Positions 46,047-56,810 of a stretch of 64,000 nucleotides of DNA are shown piece by piece; the stretch's first letter is position 1; each line of letters opens with the position of its first letter. The notes under the pieces were generated by a model. The model was given only the letters and a program-made list of their open reading frames with translations, made no database searches and was not told the origin of the DNA. Made by a program: the position numbers and the translations under genes. Source of the stretch: Rhododendron vialii (taxonomy: Eukaryota; Streptophyta; Magnoliopsida; Ericales; Ericaceae); the NCBI RefSeq assembly GCF_030253575.1, contig NC_080564.1, positions 22,530,001-22,594,000 of the forward strand, written 5' to 3'.

Positions 46047-49000
46047 CTACATGTATGCCTTCTTGAGGTTCTGTGCATTCCATGGGTTAGTTAGAACTTT
46101 CCCATTCATGTCCTCCAGCACGTAGGCACCTTTACCAGCAATCTTGACAGTACGAAAAGGTCCCTCCCAGTTGGGCTTGAATTTTGTTTTCTTGCTGGCT
46201 TGCACAACTTTTCGCCAAACCAAATCGTCTGGCTTGAACTTTTTGACTCTCACGCTGCGGTTGTATCCCTTGGCCACCTGCTGCTGGTATTCAGCGAGGT
46301 GTAGGCGAGCGTCACCACGCTTCTCTTCTGCCAAAATCAGCTCTCGCGCCATAGTGTCGTCGTTTGTCTTGGGGTCAAATGTTTCTGTTCTGAGAGTTGG
46401 AAATTTGGATTCCAATGGGATCACGGCTTCCATGCCGAACGCCATTGAAAATGGTGTCTGGCCCGTTGAACGCCTTGGGGTAGAACAGTATGCCCAAAGA
46501 ACGCGTGGCAATTCTTCAGCCCATTTTTCTCTTTTGGAGTTCAGCCGACGCTTGATGCCGGCGCAGACGGTTTTGTTTGTGGCCTCTGCCTGGCCATTTC
46601 CCTGGGGGTAGGCTGGTGTGGAGTTGAAGAAACGTATCCCAAATTCGGCACAAAGGTTGGTGAGGTCCTTGCCGACGAACTGAGTTTCGTTGTCTGAGAC
46701 AATGGCGTATGGGACGCCGAACCTGGTAACAATGTTTCGCTAGACCAATCTTCGAACATCAGCCTCAGTTGTTGTTGTGAGGGGTTCAGCTTCAACCCAT
46801 TTGGAGAAGTAGTCCGTTGCTGTAATCAGAAACTTGAAGCCTCCAGGAGCCGTTGGCAGCTTTCCCACGATATCAAGCCCCCATTGGGCAAAGGGCCAAG
46901 GACTAGTGATGGGGGAAAGGTTCTGAGCAGGCTGTTTCGGGATAGGTGAAAACAGCTGGCACGATCGACATTTGCGGACAACTTCTTCGCAGTCTTTCTT
47001 CATGTTCTTCCAGAAGTAGCCTTGGCTCATGGCACGTTGACAAAGGGACCGACCGCCAGAGTGGCAGCCGTAGCTGCCTGAATGAAGTTCTGTCAGAATT
47101 TCAGGCACTTGGGTGGGGTGGACAATGAGGAGATACGGTCCGGAGATGGATTTCCTGTATAGTTGGCCGCTTTCAGAAAGCCAGTAGTAAGCGGCCTTGT
47201 TTCTCACACGGTAAGCCTCCTTCTTGTCTGTGGGCAGGGTATCGTGCTTTAGGAACGCAATGATCTCATCCATTCAGCTGGGACCGAGTTCGACAGTAAG
47301 TACTTCTGGAGTTGGCTCAAAAGACGGGCGGTCAATGCTGCCGAAGTTGATGGTTCTGAATTCAGAGGCTGTGGATGCTGAGGCGAGGCCTGCAAGTGCG
47401 TCCGCGTGTGCGTTGTGTTCGCGGTTGATCTGTTCGATGCCGAAATTTTGAAACTGAGAGATGAGCTTAGCTGTCGTGGCTTGGTATTTCAACATTCGAG
47501 GGTCCTGAGCTTCATAGTCACCGAGTACTTGATTGACGATGAGTTGGGAGTCGCAGTAGACAACGAGGTTGGTGACTTCCATCGCGATGGCTGAGCGTAA
47601 ACCTGCAAGGAGGGCTTCATATTCAGCTTCGTTGTTGGTGGCTGGGAAGTCGATGGTGATGGAGCTTTCATGAAGTGTTCCACAGGGTGAGACTAAGACT
47701 ACTTCCGCTCCTGCTCCGTTGCTGTTGGAAGCCCCGTCGACATTAAGTCGCCAAGTCTCGCCTTGAAAAAGGTGCCATGGAATGGTCACGGAGCTATGTT
47801 CGGCAACGTCTGGTGGGGTTGGAGCATTGAGTGCCGCTGTGTCTGCTGGAGTGAGTTCTTCTATGAAGTCGGCCAATACCTGGCCCTTAATTGCCGTTCG
47901 TGGCGCAAAGCTAATGTCGAAGTTGGCAAGTTCAACGGCCCATTTCGAGACCCGGTTGGAGAGATCTACTTTCCGAATGAGAGCTTTGAGGGGGTGTTTT
48001 GTTAAGACGACGATAGGGTGTGATTGGAAGTAGGGTAGGAGTTTCCTAGCCGCTGAAACAAGAGCAAGGGCTAACTTTTCAAGTGGTAGGTAGCGAGTTT
48101 GAGCTGGGAGGAGTGTTTTGCTTGTGAAATAGATGGGCTTGTCATCGGTACCTTCCCGCCGTACAAGTGCAGAACTGGTTGCGTGGATGGACACGGCGAG
48201 ATAGAGATATAGAGTTTCAAACTCTTTAGGTTTTACTAGCAGCGGTGCTGAATTTAAGTAGTCTTTTAGTTCGGCCAAAGAGGAGTCACAATCCGGGGTC
48301 CATTCAAAGCTGCGTCGACTTTTTCCCTTCAAGGCATTGAAGAATGCGTGGCACTTGTCTGAGGATTTGCTAATGAATCGGTTTAGAGCTGCTACCATCC
48401 CAGTGAGCCTTTGTACTTCCTTGATTGTCTTTGGTGGGCGCAAATTTTTAACAGCCTTGATTTGGTTGGGGTCGGCCTCAATGCCTCTTCGTGTGACCAG
48501 GTGTCCGAGGAATTTCCCAGCGATCACCCCGAACGCGCATTTTTTGGGATTCAGCCGTAGCTTGTGTAGCTTGAGGATTTCAAAAACTTCGGCCAAGTCT
48601 CGCAGGTGGTTGGATTCCTTCTTGCTTTTGATGACCAGGTCATCAATGTAAGCCTCCACGGTGTGGCTGATTTGTTCTTCTAACATCTTGAATATTGCTT
48701 TGTTGAACGTTGCCCCTGAATTCTTAAGTCCAAAGGGCATGACACGGTAGCAAAAGATGCCATATGGCACGATGAAAGCAGTTTTCTCCATGTCGTCGGG
48801 ATCCATGGCAATTTGGTGGTAGCCACGGTAGGCGTCCAGAAAGCTAAGCCAAGCATGGCCTGCCGTTGCGTCTACGAGTTGATCAATCTTCGGCAGTGGG
48901 AACCAATCCTTTGGACAAGCGTCGTTGAGATTGGTATAATCCACGCAAACTCGCCATTTGCCGTTTTTCTTTTTAACGACCACAGTGTTGGATAGCCATG

Positions 49001-51883
49001 TCGGGTATTGTACTTCTTGGATTGCATTGGCCTCCAGCAGACGCTTGACCTCTTCGATGACGGCGTCGGCATGTTCGGCTGCAGAACGCCGTGCCTTCTG
49101 GATGACAGGTTTAGCGTCTTTCTTGATGTTGAGGGAGTGACTGATGAAATTGGGATCGACCCCCGGCATTTCGTTGGGGGTCCAGGCAAAGACTTCTATA
49201 TTTTTCTTGAGGTATTGGAACATTTCTTCGCGGTCAGCCTCGCTGATGGAAGAGCTGATAAGAAAGAATTGGGAGCCATCCTCGTTGATTGGCATTTGGA
49301 CGAGGTCCTCCTCTGCTTTGTCTTCGCCTTTTTGGCCGACGTCGTCGATTACGGTCATGTCGGGGACTTCAACCCATTGTACTTGTTTGGCTTTGGCGGA
49401 GTTGTGGACGGCAGAGACGTAGCATTTTTTGGAGGCTACTTGGTCACCTCGCAAATCTTCCTGTCTTCCTGTGGCGCCGATGAAGTGGACGACCTGGTGG
49501 TAGGTAGAAGCAATGGCTTGCATTCCGTGGAGCCAAGTTCAGCCAAAGATGGCGTTGTATGGGCTTGGTACGTTGACGACGATGAATTCGACGGTCAGAG
49601 TTTTTGAGCCGACGACGACTGGGAGGAAGATTCGACCAAGTGGCCAGACAGGTGCACCGTTGAAGCCGATGAGGGGTACTTCGGTAGGTTGTAGAGCTGA
49701 CTCTGGTAGATCCAACTTCTTGAAAAGGTCGTAATACATGACCTCTGCTGAACTTCCTTGATCGATGAGGACGCACTTTACGTCGTGGACGCCGATTTGG
49801 ATGGTGACGATGAGGGCGTCCGAATGTGGAGTTTGAACATGTTCAAGGTCACGCTCAGTAAAGCTTATCGTCCACTTGGGTACGTCCTGTGGTCGTTGAC
49901 GCTTGGAACCGCAACCAACTGAGAGTATCTGTTTGGATGTCGAAGCGTGATCGATGTCGGCCTTGAGGGCGGTTTCGGATGCCTTCATCACCAGACCGTG
50001 GATGACGTGTATCAGTGGGCGCTGTTCGTTGGGGTTGGGATTTGTCTGCCGGGCGGGCATTTTTGATCTATCGATGTATTGATCGAGGTGACCTTGAGTT
50101 GCGAGTTTTTCCAGGAGGGCTTTGTATGGTGCGTAGGCTGTCGTGTAGTGGCCGAGTTCGTTGTGGTAGGAACACTTTTTCCTCGGGTTCTGATCCGCTT
50201 GGCCATTGTCCGTGCCGAGCTTGCCTTGCGGCCACTCGAACCATGGTTGCCTCATGATTTCTTTTAGGAAGGACCAGATGGGTTCTTTGAAATGGGTGGT
50301 TTCGGCCACGTAGTCGTGCTCTTTGGGCTGGCGTTTCTTCCCTTCTTTGATGTTGTTGATATGTTTCTTTGGCTGGGATTGTTGAGTTACGACTGGTGTC
50401 TGCAGCTGAGGAGCCGTTGTCGGTAGGTAGGTTGTTAAACTGGGGATCCCCTGAGCGGCTCGGTCCGCGTAGAACTCCTCAAGGGCACAAAATCGTTCCA
50501 CAACACGCATCAACTCTCCCATGCCGTGCGGAGGTCAAATAGCTAGCTCGTCGAGTATTTTGCTGCCAGATTCCAACCCATTTTTGAAGGTGCGCGGGGC
50601 CCAGTACTCGTCGATTCTGGGGATCTCATTGAAAAGTTGCCAATAACGCTCGGCGTAGTGTCTGAGTATTTCGTTTGGGAGCTTCCTCATCTGGGACAAG
50701 GACTCAGGCTCTTTGGCTGTCCTGTTACTGGTGATGAAGCGAGTGTTGAAAGCGTGTTCAAGGTCGGCCAGGTTCCGTATGGATCCAGCGGGCAATTTGT
50801 TGAACCACTAGAGTCCAAGGGAGCCGAGGCTGGATGGGAACGCTTTGCATTTGATTTCGTCCCTCGTGGTGCATAGCTCAATGGTTTGACGGAAGTGGAT
50901 AAGGTGGGTGTAGGCTTCGCATGTGGTAGGATCGAACTTCGTAAACTTTGGCAAGTGGAAGTTGGGTTCGGCCGTCGTGTTGATTATGTGGGGTGTGAAG
51001 GGAGAAACGCCGAGATCCTTCAGCTGCCGCTCAAAACCAGGGCGTGGCGGCCTGCCGTGCTCATCCGTCTTTGTTCTCTTGGAGTCTCTATCTGGAGACT
51101 TTTCGCGGTTTCGATGCCGAAGTTTGTCTCGTAAATCTGCTGTCATCCGGCGATGTTCGTCAACCGTTTCTCCTCTGTCCTTACGGGATTTGGTCTCGTT
51201 GTTTGGTTCGTCAATACGCACTCCTTTTCCGTTCCGTCAAGCCTGGTTGCTGTTGTCGAACTTTTCTGCAGGGATTTCCCCGAGTCGTTCAGATACATGG
51301 CGTCTGGTCTCCACGGAATCTCGGCTACGGTGGGAAACCGTTGTACGAGAGAATTCTGCGCGGCCAGTGGAGTATGTGCTTGTAAACGACTCGGTATCCC
51401 TAATGTTGGTTCGATCGTGGTGTTCTTTTGAGCGGTGTGTTCTAGATGCGGTGGGTTGCTTGTAAAGGATTATTTCTCTGGCGTCGCCCGGTGCCGGGCT
51501 GAAGCCTAGGCGGTCTTTTACGGATTCGCGTTGGCCTCCCTCATTCTGACGCCTTTGTGGTGGTGGTGGAGGTGATGTTCGCCTTCTCTTACCCCCCCTC
51601 CCCCTCCACCAGATCTGGATGTGGCGGGGGTGGTGTCTTGGTGCATATGCTGTTTCATTTGGGTTACCTCCGCCCTTAGCGCAACCAACTCGTTATCGCG
51701 TTCGTCGTCGCGACGCTGTAGCAAACGGATATAGGCTGCCGTTACATCGTCCGCGACTGGTGAGAGACCGAATCCTGGGGCTAGGGACATGGACATGTGC
51801 CTCTCATGGGGTGTTGTGGGGATGACATTTCCGCTAGCGTCTTTGGTCCCTGAGATGGCTACATCCGTTTGATCTCCACCCAT
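46047..51883 (-). pseudogene. gag-pol of the Tat element, multiple stops
   Basis: Order on -: gag (51883 to about 50000, with a Zn-knuckle-like CSYHNELGHYT near 50160); protease (LIDQGSSAEV near 49770); RT (MPFGLKNSGATF and YIDDLVIKS near 48650); RNase H; a second archaeal-type RNase H (NVDGASNSNGAG, NNEAEYEALLAGL, CDSQLIVNQ, 47740-47380); integrase with an HHCC finger (about 47120-46960) and an intact D,D-35-E core (D near 46876, D near 46694, E near 46587). From about 51500 onward one frame is closed by six stops (near 51236, 50808, 50535, 49539, 47274, 46740), with one frameshift near 51520. Several stops look like TGG or CGA changed to TAG/TGA. Catalytic residues survive, but the frame is broken, so it is non-autonomous. 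Confidence 0.93.
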
Positions 51884-51960
51884 GGTGAGTGGTTTAGTCG
51901 TCGTTTCACAAAGGAGTCAGGGGGTTGTGAGGATGTGAGAGCCGTTTGAATCAGAAGCGT

Positions 51961-51980
51961 TTCACGTCGGGTTCACCAAT
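51961..51980 (-). other. Primer-binding site of the Tat element
   Basis: TGGTGAACCCGACGTG on -, two bases after the 5' LTR. Position and TGG start fit a tRNA 3'-end complement; I could not assign the tRNA. Confidence 0.55.
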
Positions 51981-52666
51981 TGTGTGGCCCGTGATCCTCG
52001 ATCTTTTCCTCCGCTGGTGGCTTGATGGTTATTGAGACTTCTTCTCCTAGCCTGCACAGAGAGCGCACGACTAAGACCTGGCCGGGGGTTGCCCGGCAAG
52101 GCCCTCCGGCGAGAGGATGAGTTTGTGTAGGAAGAAAGGGAAGAAACTAGGGTTTTAGTGGGTAGTCGAGTATATCAGTGCGTACCTTTCCAGAGGCGTT
52201 ATCCTTTGGTATTTATAGAGCTCCCTGACTTGCTCTCCAAGCACGGGCACGTGCCAGGCGACGTTACCGTGACGTCACCGAACAAATCTGGTAACCGTTT
52301 TTGGGGGTGAGCTGGCACTCCCATGTGCGCTCATGATTATCCATTGGCATAACCGCCTCTGCACGTGGGTGGGCGTGCGGCCGTTCCCGGAAGAACCTGC
52401 CGGTTGCCAAGCTTGAGGGGAAGCCGAGCCTGAAGGGAATTCGGGCTAGGCAACAGTCCATGGGACCGCCCCCAAACGGTGGCCGATCTTGGCGTGGATC
52501 ATCTCCGTCGCCGAACGCAAGTCAAAAGCAGAGCCGATGACTGGTATGCCTCGGCTCATGCCGAGCCTAGAAGGAATGGGTAAGCTGCCCTTGCGGCGGC
52601 GGCTGGCGGTGGAAGCAGGGTATAGGTGGTTCGTGGTGGAATCACAATTGAGCTTGGCCTGCTACA
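51981..52666 (-). repeat. 5' LTR of the Tat element
   Basis: Partner of 38706-39391, equal in length, differing mostly by transitions. Followed on + by TAACT. Confidence 0.95.
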
Positions 52667-53053
52667 TAACTAAAACAACAATTATGTAGTCGATTTTCTA
52701 CCAATTTTGATTATTTCATAAATTGTTGATGGCTTTCTATTGCAGATAGAAACAGAAGAGCTCCAGGAAAGGGTTGCTGCACTGCAAAAGAAACTTGATT
52801 CCAGTATTGTACTTGAGTTGGTATTGAAAGTCATTAGAGAGTTTGATGAAGATGGGGAACTGAGGCTTAAGGATAAGAGGGATGGAGACGTGGAATGCAA
52901 GAACAAGACCAAGAAGGATACGAGTCACCAAGATTCAAAAGAAAAAGGACAAATACATTGAACAACTGGAATTGCTCAATAATATTCTTACAGTGAAGGG
53001 AATGATCGAAGAGCAATGATGAGTTGCAAGAAGCGCGCAAAGTATCGCTAAAG

Positions 53054-54240
53054 GTAAGTAATACGGAGTACTATTTTCATAATGTAATTATGGAGTCTGA
53101 AGGCTTTGATCTAATGTAATCTTAAAACACTCACTCTAGAGCATAGATAAATAGGTTTAGGCAATATTCTTTCAATATTAGTAAAATGTTTTGGAAATGG
53201 CTATTTAGTGCCTTTTGATTGCTGCCCCTGGGTTGGATAACAATTCTTAATGCAATAATACCATTTCGGTAGCAGGAGGACTAGAGAGTAGATAAAGAGA
53301 AAAATCAACAAGACTTCTAGATATATTTGCCTTTTCAATTGGTTGAGGCAGTGCATCAAAATTTGCTCAAATTGAGCCTTCACTTTTTGAAAGATGAATG
53401 GTTGATGGCACAGTATGCGGTTTGTTTCTTTAGTCTCTTGGCATTTGCAGTCACCGTCCGATGAATACCTCCTTGTAGTTGTCACCCGTCCCAAAATCCA
53501 ATGGTTTTGGGGAATAGGTTTGAATGAACATAGTCATTACTGATAGATCGAACTGCTTTGAACACCCATTAAATAAAAGGTTTTCTTTCTCTTTCTTGCT
53601 ATGAAAATTCTGTTGGTATTCTTGCCTGTAATTTTTTTCGATTGGTCTTCTTGTTTTCTAGTAGCTTTCCAATTGCTTTCTTTTAAAAAAATATGTGCTA
53701 GGTCATAGGTGGACTCTACTATTCGGATATTGGAGTGAATGTGCATAGGTATCAGCTACTTTTATTCCCTATAACAAGGGAGATCCCAAGGACATCTAGA
53801 ACACGACTAGATGTCTATATGTTCGATGTTATTCACATATTTCCAAGGTAAAGATAGTGTCAGTAACTAACATAAGCATCTTATTTGAAATTTACCCCCT
53901 TTTTGCATGGGTACTGAGAAAATCAAAGTAACAGACATGATTATTAGGTGGATGACACTTATTGAATATATATATATATATATACAGTGCAAATGCAGGC
54001 AATTCTAGTGTCCGAAAATCGTAATTGAGGTACTTGAAAAGGTCTATGTAGGTTAGTAAGCAACTTATATCAGTTGAAGGATTTATTATGCTCGTATCTT
54101 CCAAATTTAAACATAGGTTGCTTGAAATTCTTATTTTTGGACCTGAACATGTTGAACATTGGGATGTGGTTTAGCAGTTTGTTTTTCAACAATTTCTTGA
54201 TCATGGATTTGGAATGCGATTGAACTCATTAAAAAAGTAA
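53054..54240. other. FDM-like intron, left part
   Basis: Starts at donor GTAAGT (53054). Contains a TA run (53971-53993). Nothing else recognised. Confidence 0.5.
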
Positions 54241-54990
54241 GGGTTTTGTTAATGTGTGCCCCTAAGGCACATGATAAGGCACTTGATAATGTTCATTAAA
54301 TGAGATAAATTAAACCCTACTATTATAGAAAGTAGTGAAAGTAGTTGAAATATTGGATGAAGAATAAATTTTGTTTTGGAGACCAAAATACCCTTTAATC
54401 TTCCCTCCAGTCCATTTCATTTGGGTTCCCTCTTTTTTTATTTTGCCCTTTTACCTTCTTGACTTTTACCCAAATATTTTCCAAAATATTCAAGATAAAT
54501 TTCAAAACCCGTGCTTTAACCGAATCCAGAAAAAATTAGCGCAAAATAATAAACCCAATTTTTTTTTTAAAATGACATCTAAACGTTCAAAAGTATTAAA
54601 AAAAAAAAAAAAAAAAAACCCAAGGAGAACAAGCTCTGTATGTGCACCAACGTACAAACACGTTCTTTCAATCGATATTTGCTTTTTTACACTCCTACAT
54701 TTGCTTCCCCATGATTCTTCAATGTCTCCGGTAATTTTGGGTTAAATTTGTTGTAAAAATATTGAATTTGTTTATCCCAGTTAAATAAATAAAAAAGGAT
54801 GGAACACAAACAAAATAGAGTGGAGGGAAAAATTAAGGGGTATTTTGGTCTCAAAAATAATTTTTTCTCTTCATCCAACATTTCAACTACTTTCACTACT
54901 TTCTATAATAGTGGAATTTAATTGTCCTCATTTAATGAACATTATCAAATGCATTATCATGTGCCTTAGGGGCACACATTAACAAAACCC
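54241..54990. mobile_element. Mutator-type MITE, 750 bp, 9-bp TSD
   Basis: Ends GGGTTTTGTTAATGTGTGCC, inverted at the right. AAAAAGTAA is duplicated exactly at 54232-54240 and 54991-54999. Inverted arms of about 160 bp (including CATTTAATGAACATTATC-like sequence) with weaker pairing further in. Nine-bp duplications mark MULEs. Confidence 0.92.
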
Positions 54991-55124
54991 AAAAAGTAAA
55001 ACAAAGGGAAAGAATATGATTAAACACACTGCTCATTTCAATACTTCTTTCTTCTTTTATAGTTCTGTCTGGATGAATTATCTGTCGAATAGTTCTTTTA
55101 AGGCCTGTCTGCGGTCTTCAGTTG

Positions 55125-56189
55125 CACTACAAGAAAAATTCAATTAGGTGACGAATGAAAATCGTCATAAATTACATATTTTTCGTCACAAATAATATAG
55201 GTGACGAAAAACAAATTTGTCGACTAAAGGTTGTCAAGGATTCCTACCTGGTGACGAAATCTCTTTTTTGTCACTTATAGTGTCTTTTGATGATGAAATA
55301 TTTAGTCACCAAAAAGTGAATAACTAGTGATGAAATTTTTTTCCTCGCTTATTGTGCTTTTGACGACGAATTTTTTTTGTCATCAATTAGTCCTTTTGGC
55401 GACGAAAAAATTCGTCACCGATGGGTCATATCAGTGATGAAAATTTTCGTCACCAATATAAGAAATCGGTGACGAAATTTTTCGTTGCAAAAGATGTTTT
55501 CATATGCGAAAAGAAATCCGTCTTTCTTGCTCCTGCTGGGTTTCAAACCCGAGTCCCTTGAATTTTTCGAGCAAGCTCCGGCCAACTGTACTACATACAC
55601 TTTTCAATAAATATTTGAAATATCTAATTTATAACACATATGTTTAACATGAAAATATATTTCGAATGTAATTTTGAAACTTTAAACATTAAAATTAGCA
55701 ATTTTGATAAACATGAAAGTTGTAGGCAATTGAGTTATTGTTCAAACCCAATTTGAATTATCTCAATCGGAGATTTTAGTAAAGAGTTATGTCCGAAATA
55801 CATTTAGTGACAAAGCGCAATTTATAAATTTCGTTATGAAAGGTACCCATTTGACGACGAAATATATTTTTCGTCGTAGAAAGTGTTAAAATGGTGACGA
55901 AATTATTTTTCGTCGCAAAATTGCTCTCATTTAGCGATGAAGTATATTTTTTGTCACCAAATGATAATCTTTGGTGACGAAAAATAATTTCATCACCTTT
56001 TTTAAGCTTTCGGTGACAAAAAATGTATTTTGTCGCCAAATGGGTACCTTTGGTGACGAAATAATTTCGTCACCAAAGTTGTCAAAACAGTGACGAATTT
56101 ATTTTTTCGTCGCCAAATATACTCATTTAGTGACGAAATTAAATTTCATCGCCACTTTTTCGTCACCAATTTTCATTTTTCTTGTAGTG
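55125..56189. mobile_element. Non-autonomous CACTA element, 1,065 bp, TSD TTG
   Basis: Ends CACTACAAGAAAAAT and its inverse. TTG flanks both sides (55122-55124, 56190-56192). More than 20 GGTGACGAAA-like motifs in both orientations occupy the flanks of a unique core at about 55500-55800. No transposase. It lies just upstream of the XH exon of the FDM-like gene. Confidence 0.93.
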
Positions 56190-56195
56190 TTGGTA

Positions 56196-56197
<2 letters not shown>

Positions 56198-56232
<35 letters not shown>

Positions 56233-56234
56233 AG
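56198..56234 (+). repeat. (CT)n forming the polypyrimidine tract of the XH exon acceptor
   Basis: About 32 bp of CT leads directly into CCCTAG, the acceptor before the XH exon at 56235. Confidence 0.75.
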
Positions 56235-56362
56235 TGTTTTCATGGACAGCCGAGCTTGGCTTGGGGTGAAGAATATGATAGAGCTTGACATCAAGCCATT
56301 CCAAAGGGCAACAAAGATCAAGTATAAGGATGAAGCAGCACAAGAGGATATAGCAGCCAACA

Positions 56363-56810
56363 TTTCTGTACCTTATTTTAATATCAACTGTTGTATTATT
56401 CAACTACTTAGTTGTAAAATAAAAGGTTATTAGGGTAGGGATTTATCTACTGAGTGTTGACTCACAATATTTTTATGCTAGGTACTGAGAAAGAGCAGTA
56501 TGTTCAACTTGAGGAACAGTACCCCGTCGAAGACCTCCCGAACCAAGAAGGAGAGTTTGTAGAATCGTGGGTGAACTACTGGAAGAAGCTCTGTTTATTT
56601 TTAGTATTATAATTTCAATTCCAAAGATGCTTGCACAATTGTCAAACTCTATTTTATTCGGTAATATATAAGACCTAATTATGTCGACTTCAATTTTAAT
56701 GATTAAAGACTTCCGCTGTTTAACTTTGTTTGTTTACTAAATAAAATTTTAAAAACATTAAATCATTTAAAAAAGATTTAATTAATGTTTCTAAAAATCG
56801 GAGCGTTACA
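56363..56810. mobile_element. LTR 3'-end fragment
   Basis: Sequence ending AATCGGAGCGTTACA (56810) resembles the ends of long gypsy LTRs, and its body includes a CTGAGTGTTGACTCACAATA segment usual near LTR ends. The left boundary is unknown, and it replaces the rest of the XH domain. Confidence 0.5.

Larger units (their letters stand above)
38706..52666 (-). mobile_element. Complete Ty3/gypsy Tat-lineage element, 13,961 bp
   Basis: Two 686-bp LTRs (38706-39391, 51981-52666) with TG...CA ends and TAACT duplicated at 38701-38705 and 52667-52671. gag-pol is on -; an accessory spliced ORF lies on the opposite strand between pol and the 3' LTR. Two RNase H domains plus an opposite-strand ORF are marks of the Tat lineage (Retand/Grande group). 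I count about 24 differences between the LTRs (about 3.5%), pointing to an insertion age of the order of a million years under usual plant rates. It lies in an FDM-like intron and is interrupted by a solo LTR. Confidence 0.95.
38185..56362 (+). pseudogene. FDM/IDN2-like gene (RNA-directed DNA methylation), disrupted
   Basis: Coiled-coil exons at about 38185-38264 (DLKKREKELEEERKQF), 38395-38464 (NERAILDEKRTAENTF) and about 38577-38665 (ERNAEAEVLQKKLEK) are followed, across a 14-kb intron, by 52746-53053. That block ends KSNDELQEARK in one frame, the conserved motif of IDN2/FDM proteins. After a 3.2-kb intron, 56235 to about 56362 encodes AWLGVKNMIELDIKPFQ, the start of the XH domain. These proteins pair with SGS3-like partners and bind RNA in DNA methylation. 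The N-terminal zf-XS and XS domains and most of XH are absent. TAA codons close the first two exons and 52746-53053 needs frameshifts. The XH exon runs into an LTR fragment. Family is confident; function is almost certainly lost. Confidence 0.82.

Noticed and set aside
47224..51465. Many + strand frames of 60-200 codons over the Tat gag-pol region
   Set aside because: They are antisense shadows of gag-pol with no domains; the real domains read on -.
55530..55600. Possible tRNA gene from the GGGTTTCAAACCCGAG box
   Set aside because: No cloverleaf, acceptor stem or A box could be matched; at most a B-box-like stretch.
55125..56189. Regularly recurring short motif suggesting a CRISPR-like array
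   Set aside because: Motifs are in both orientations with irregular spacing inside CACTA ends, in a plant genome.
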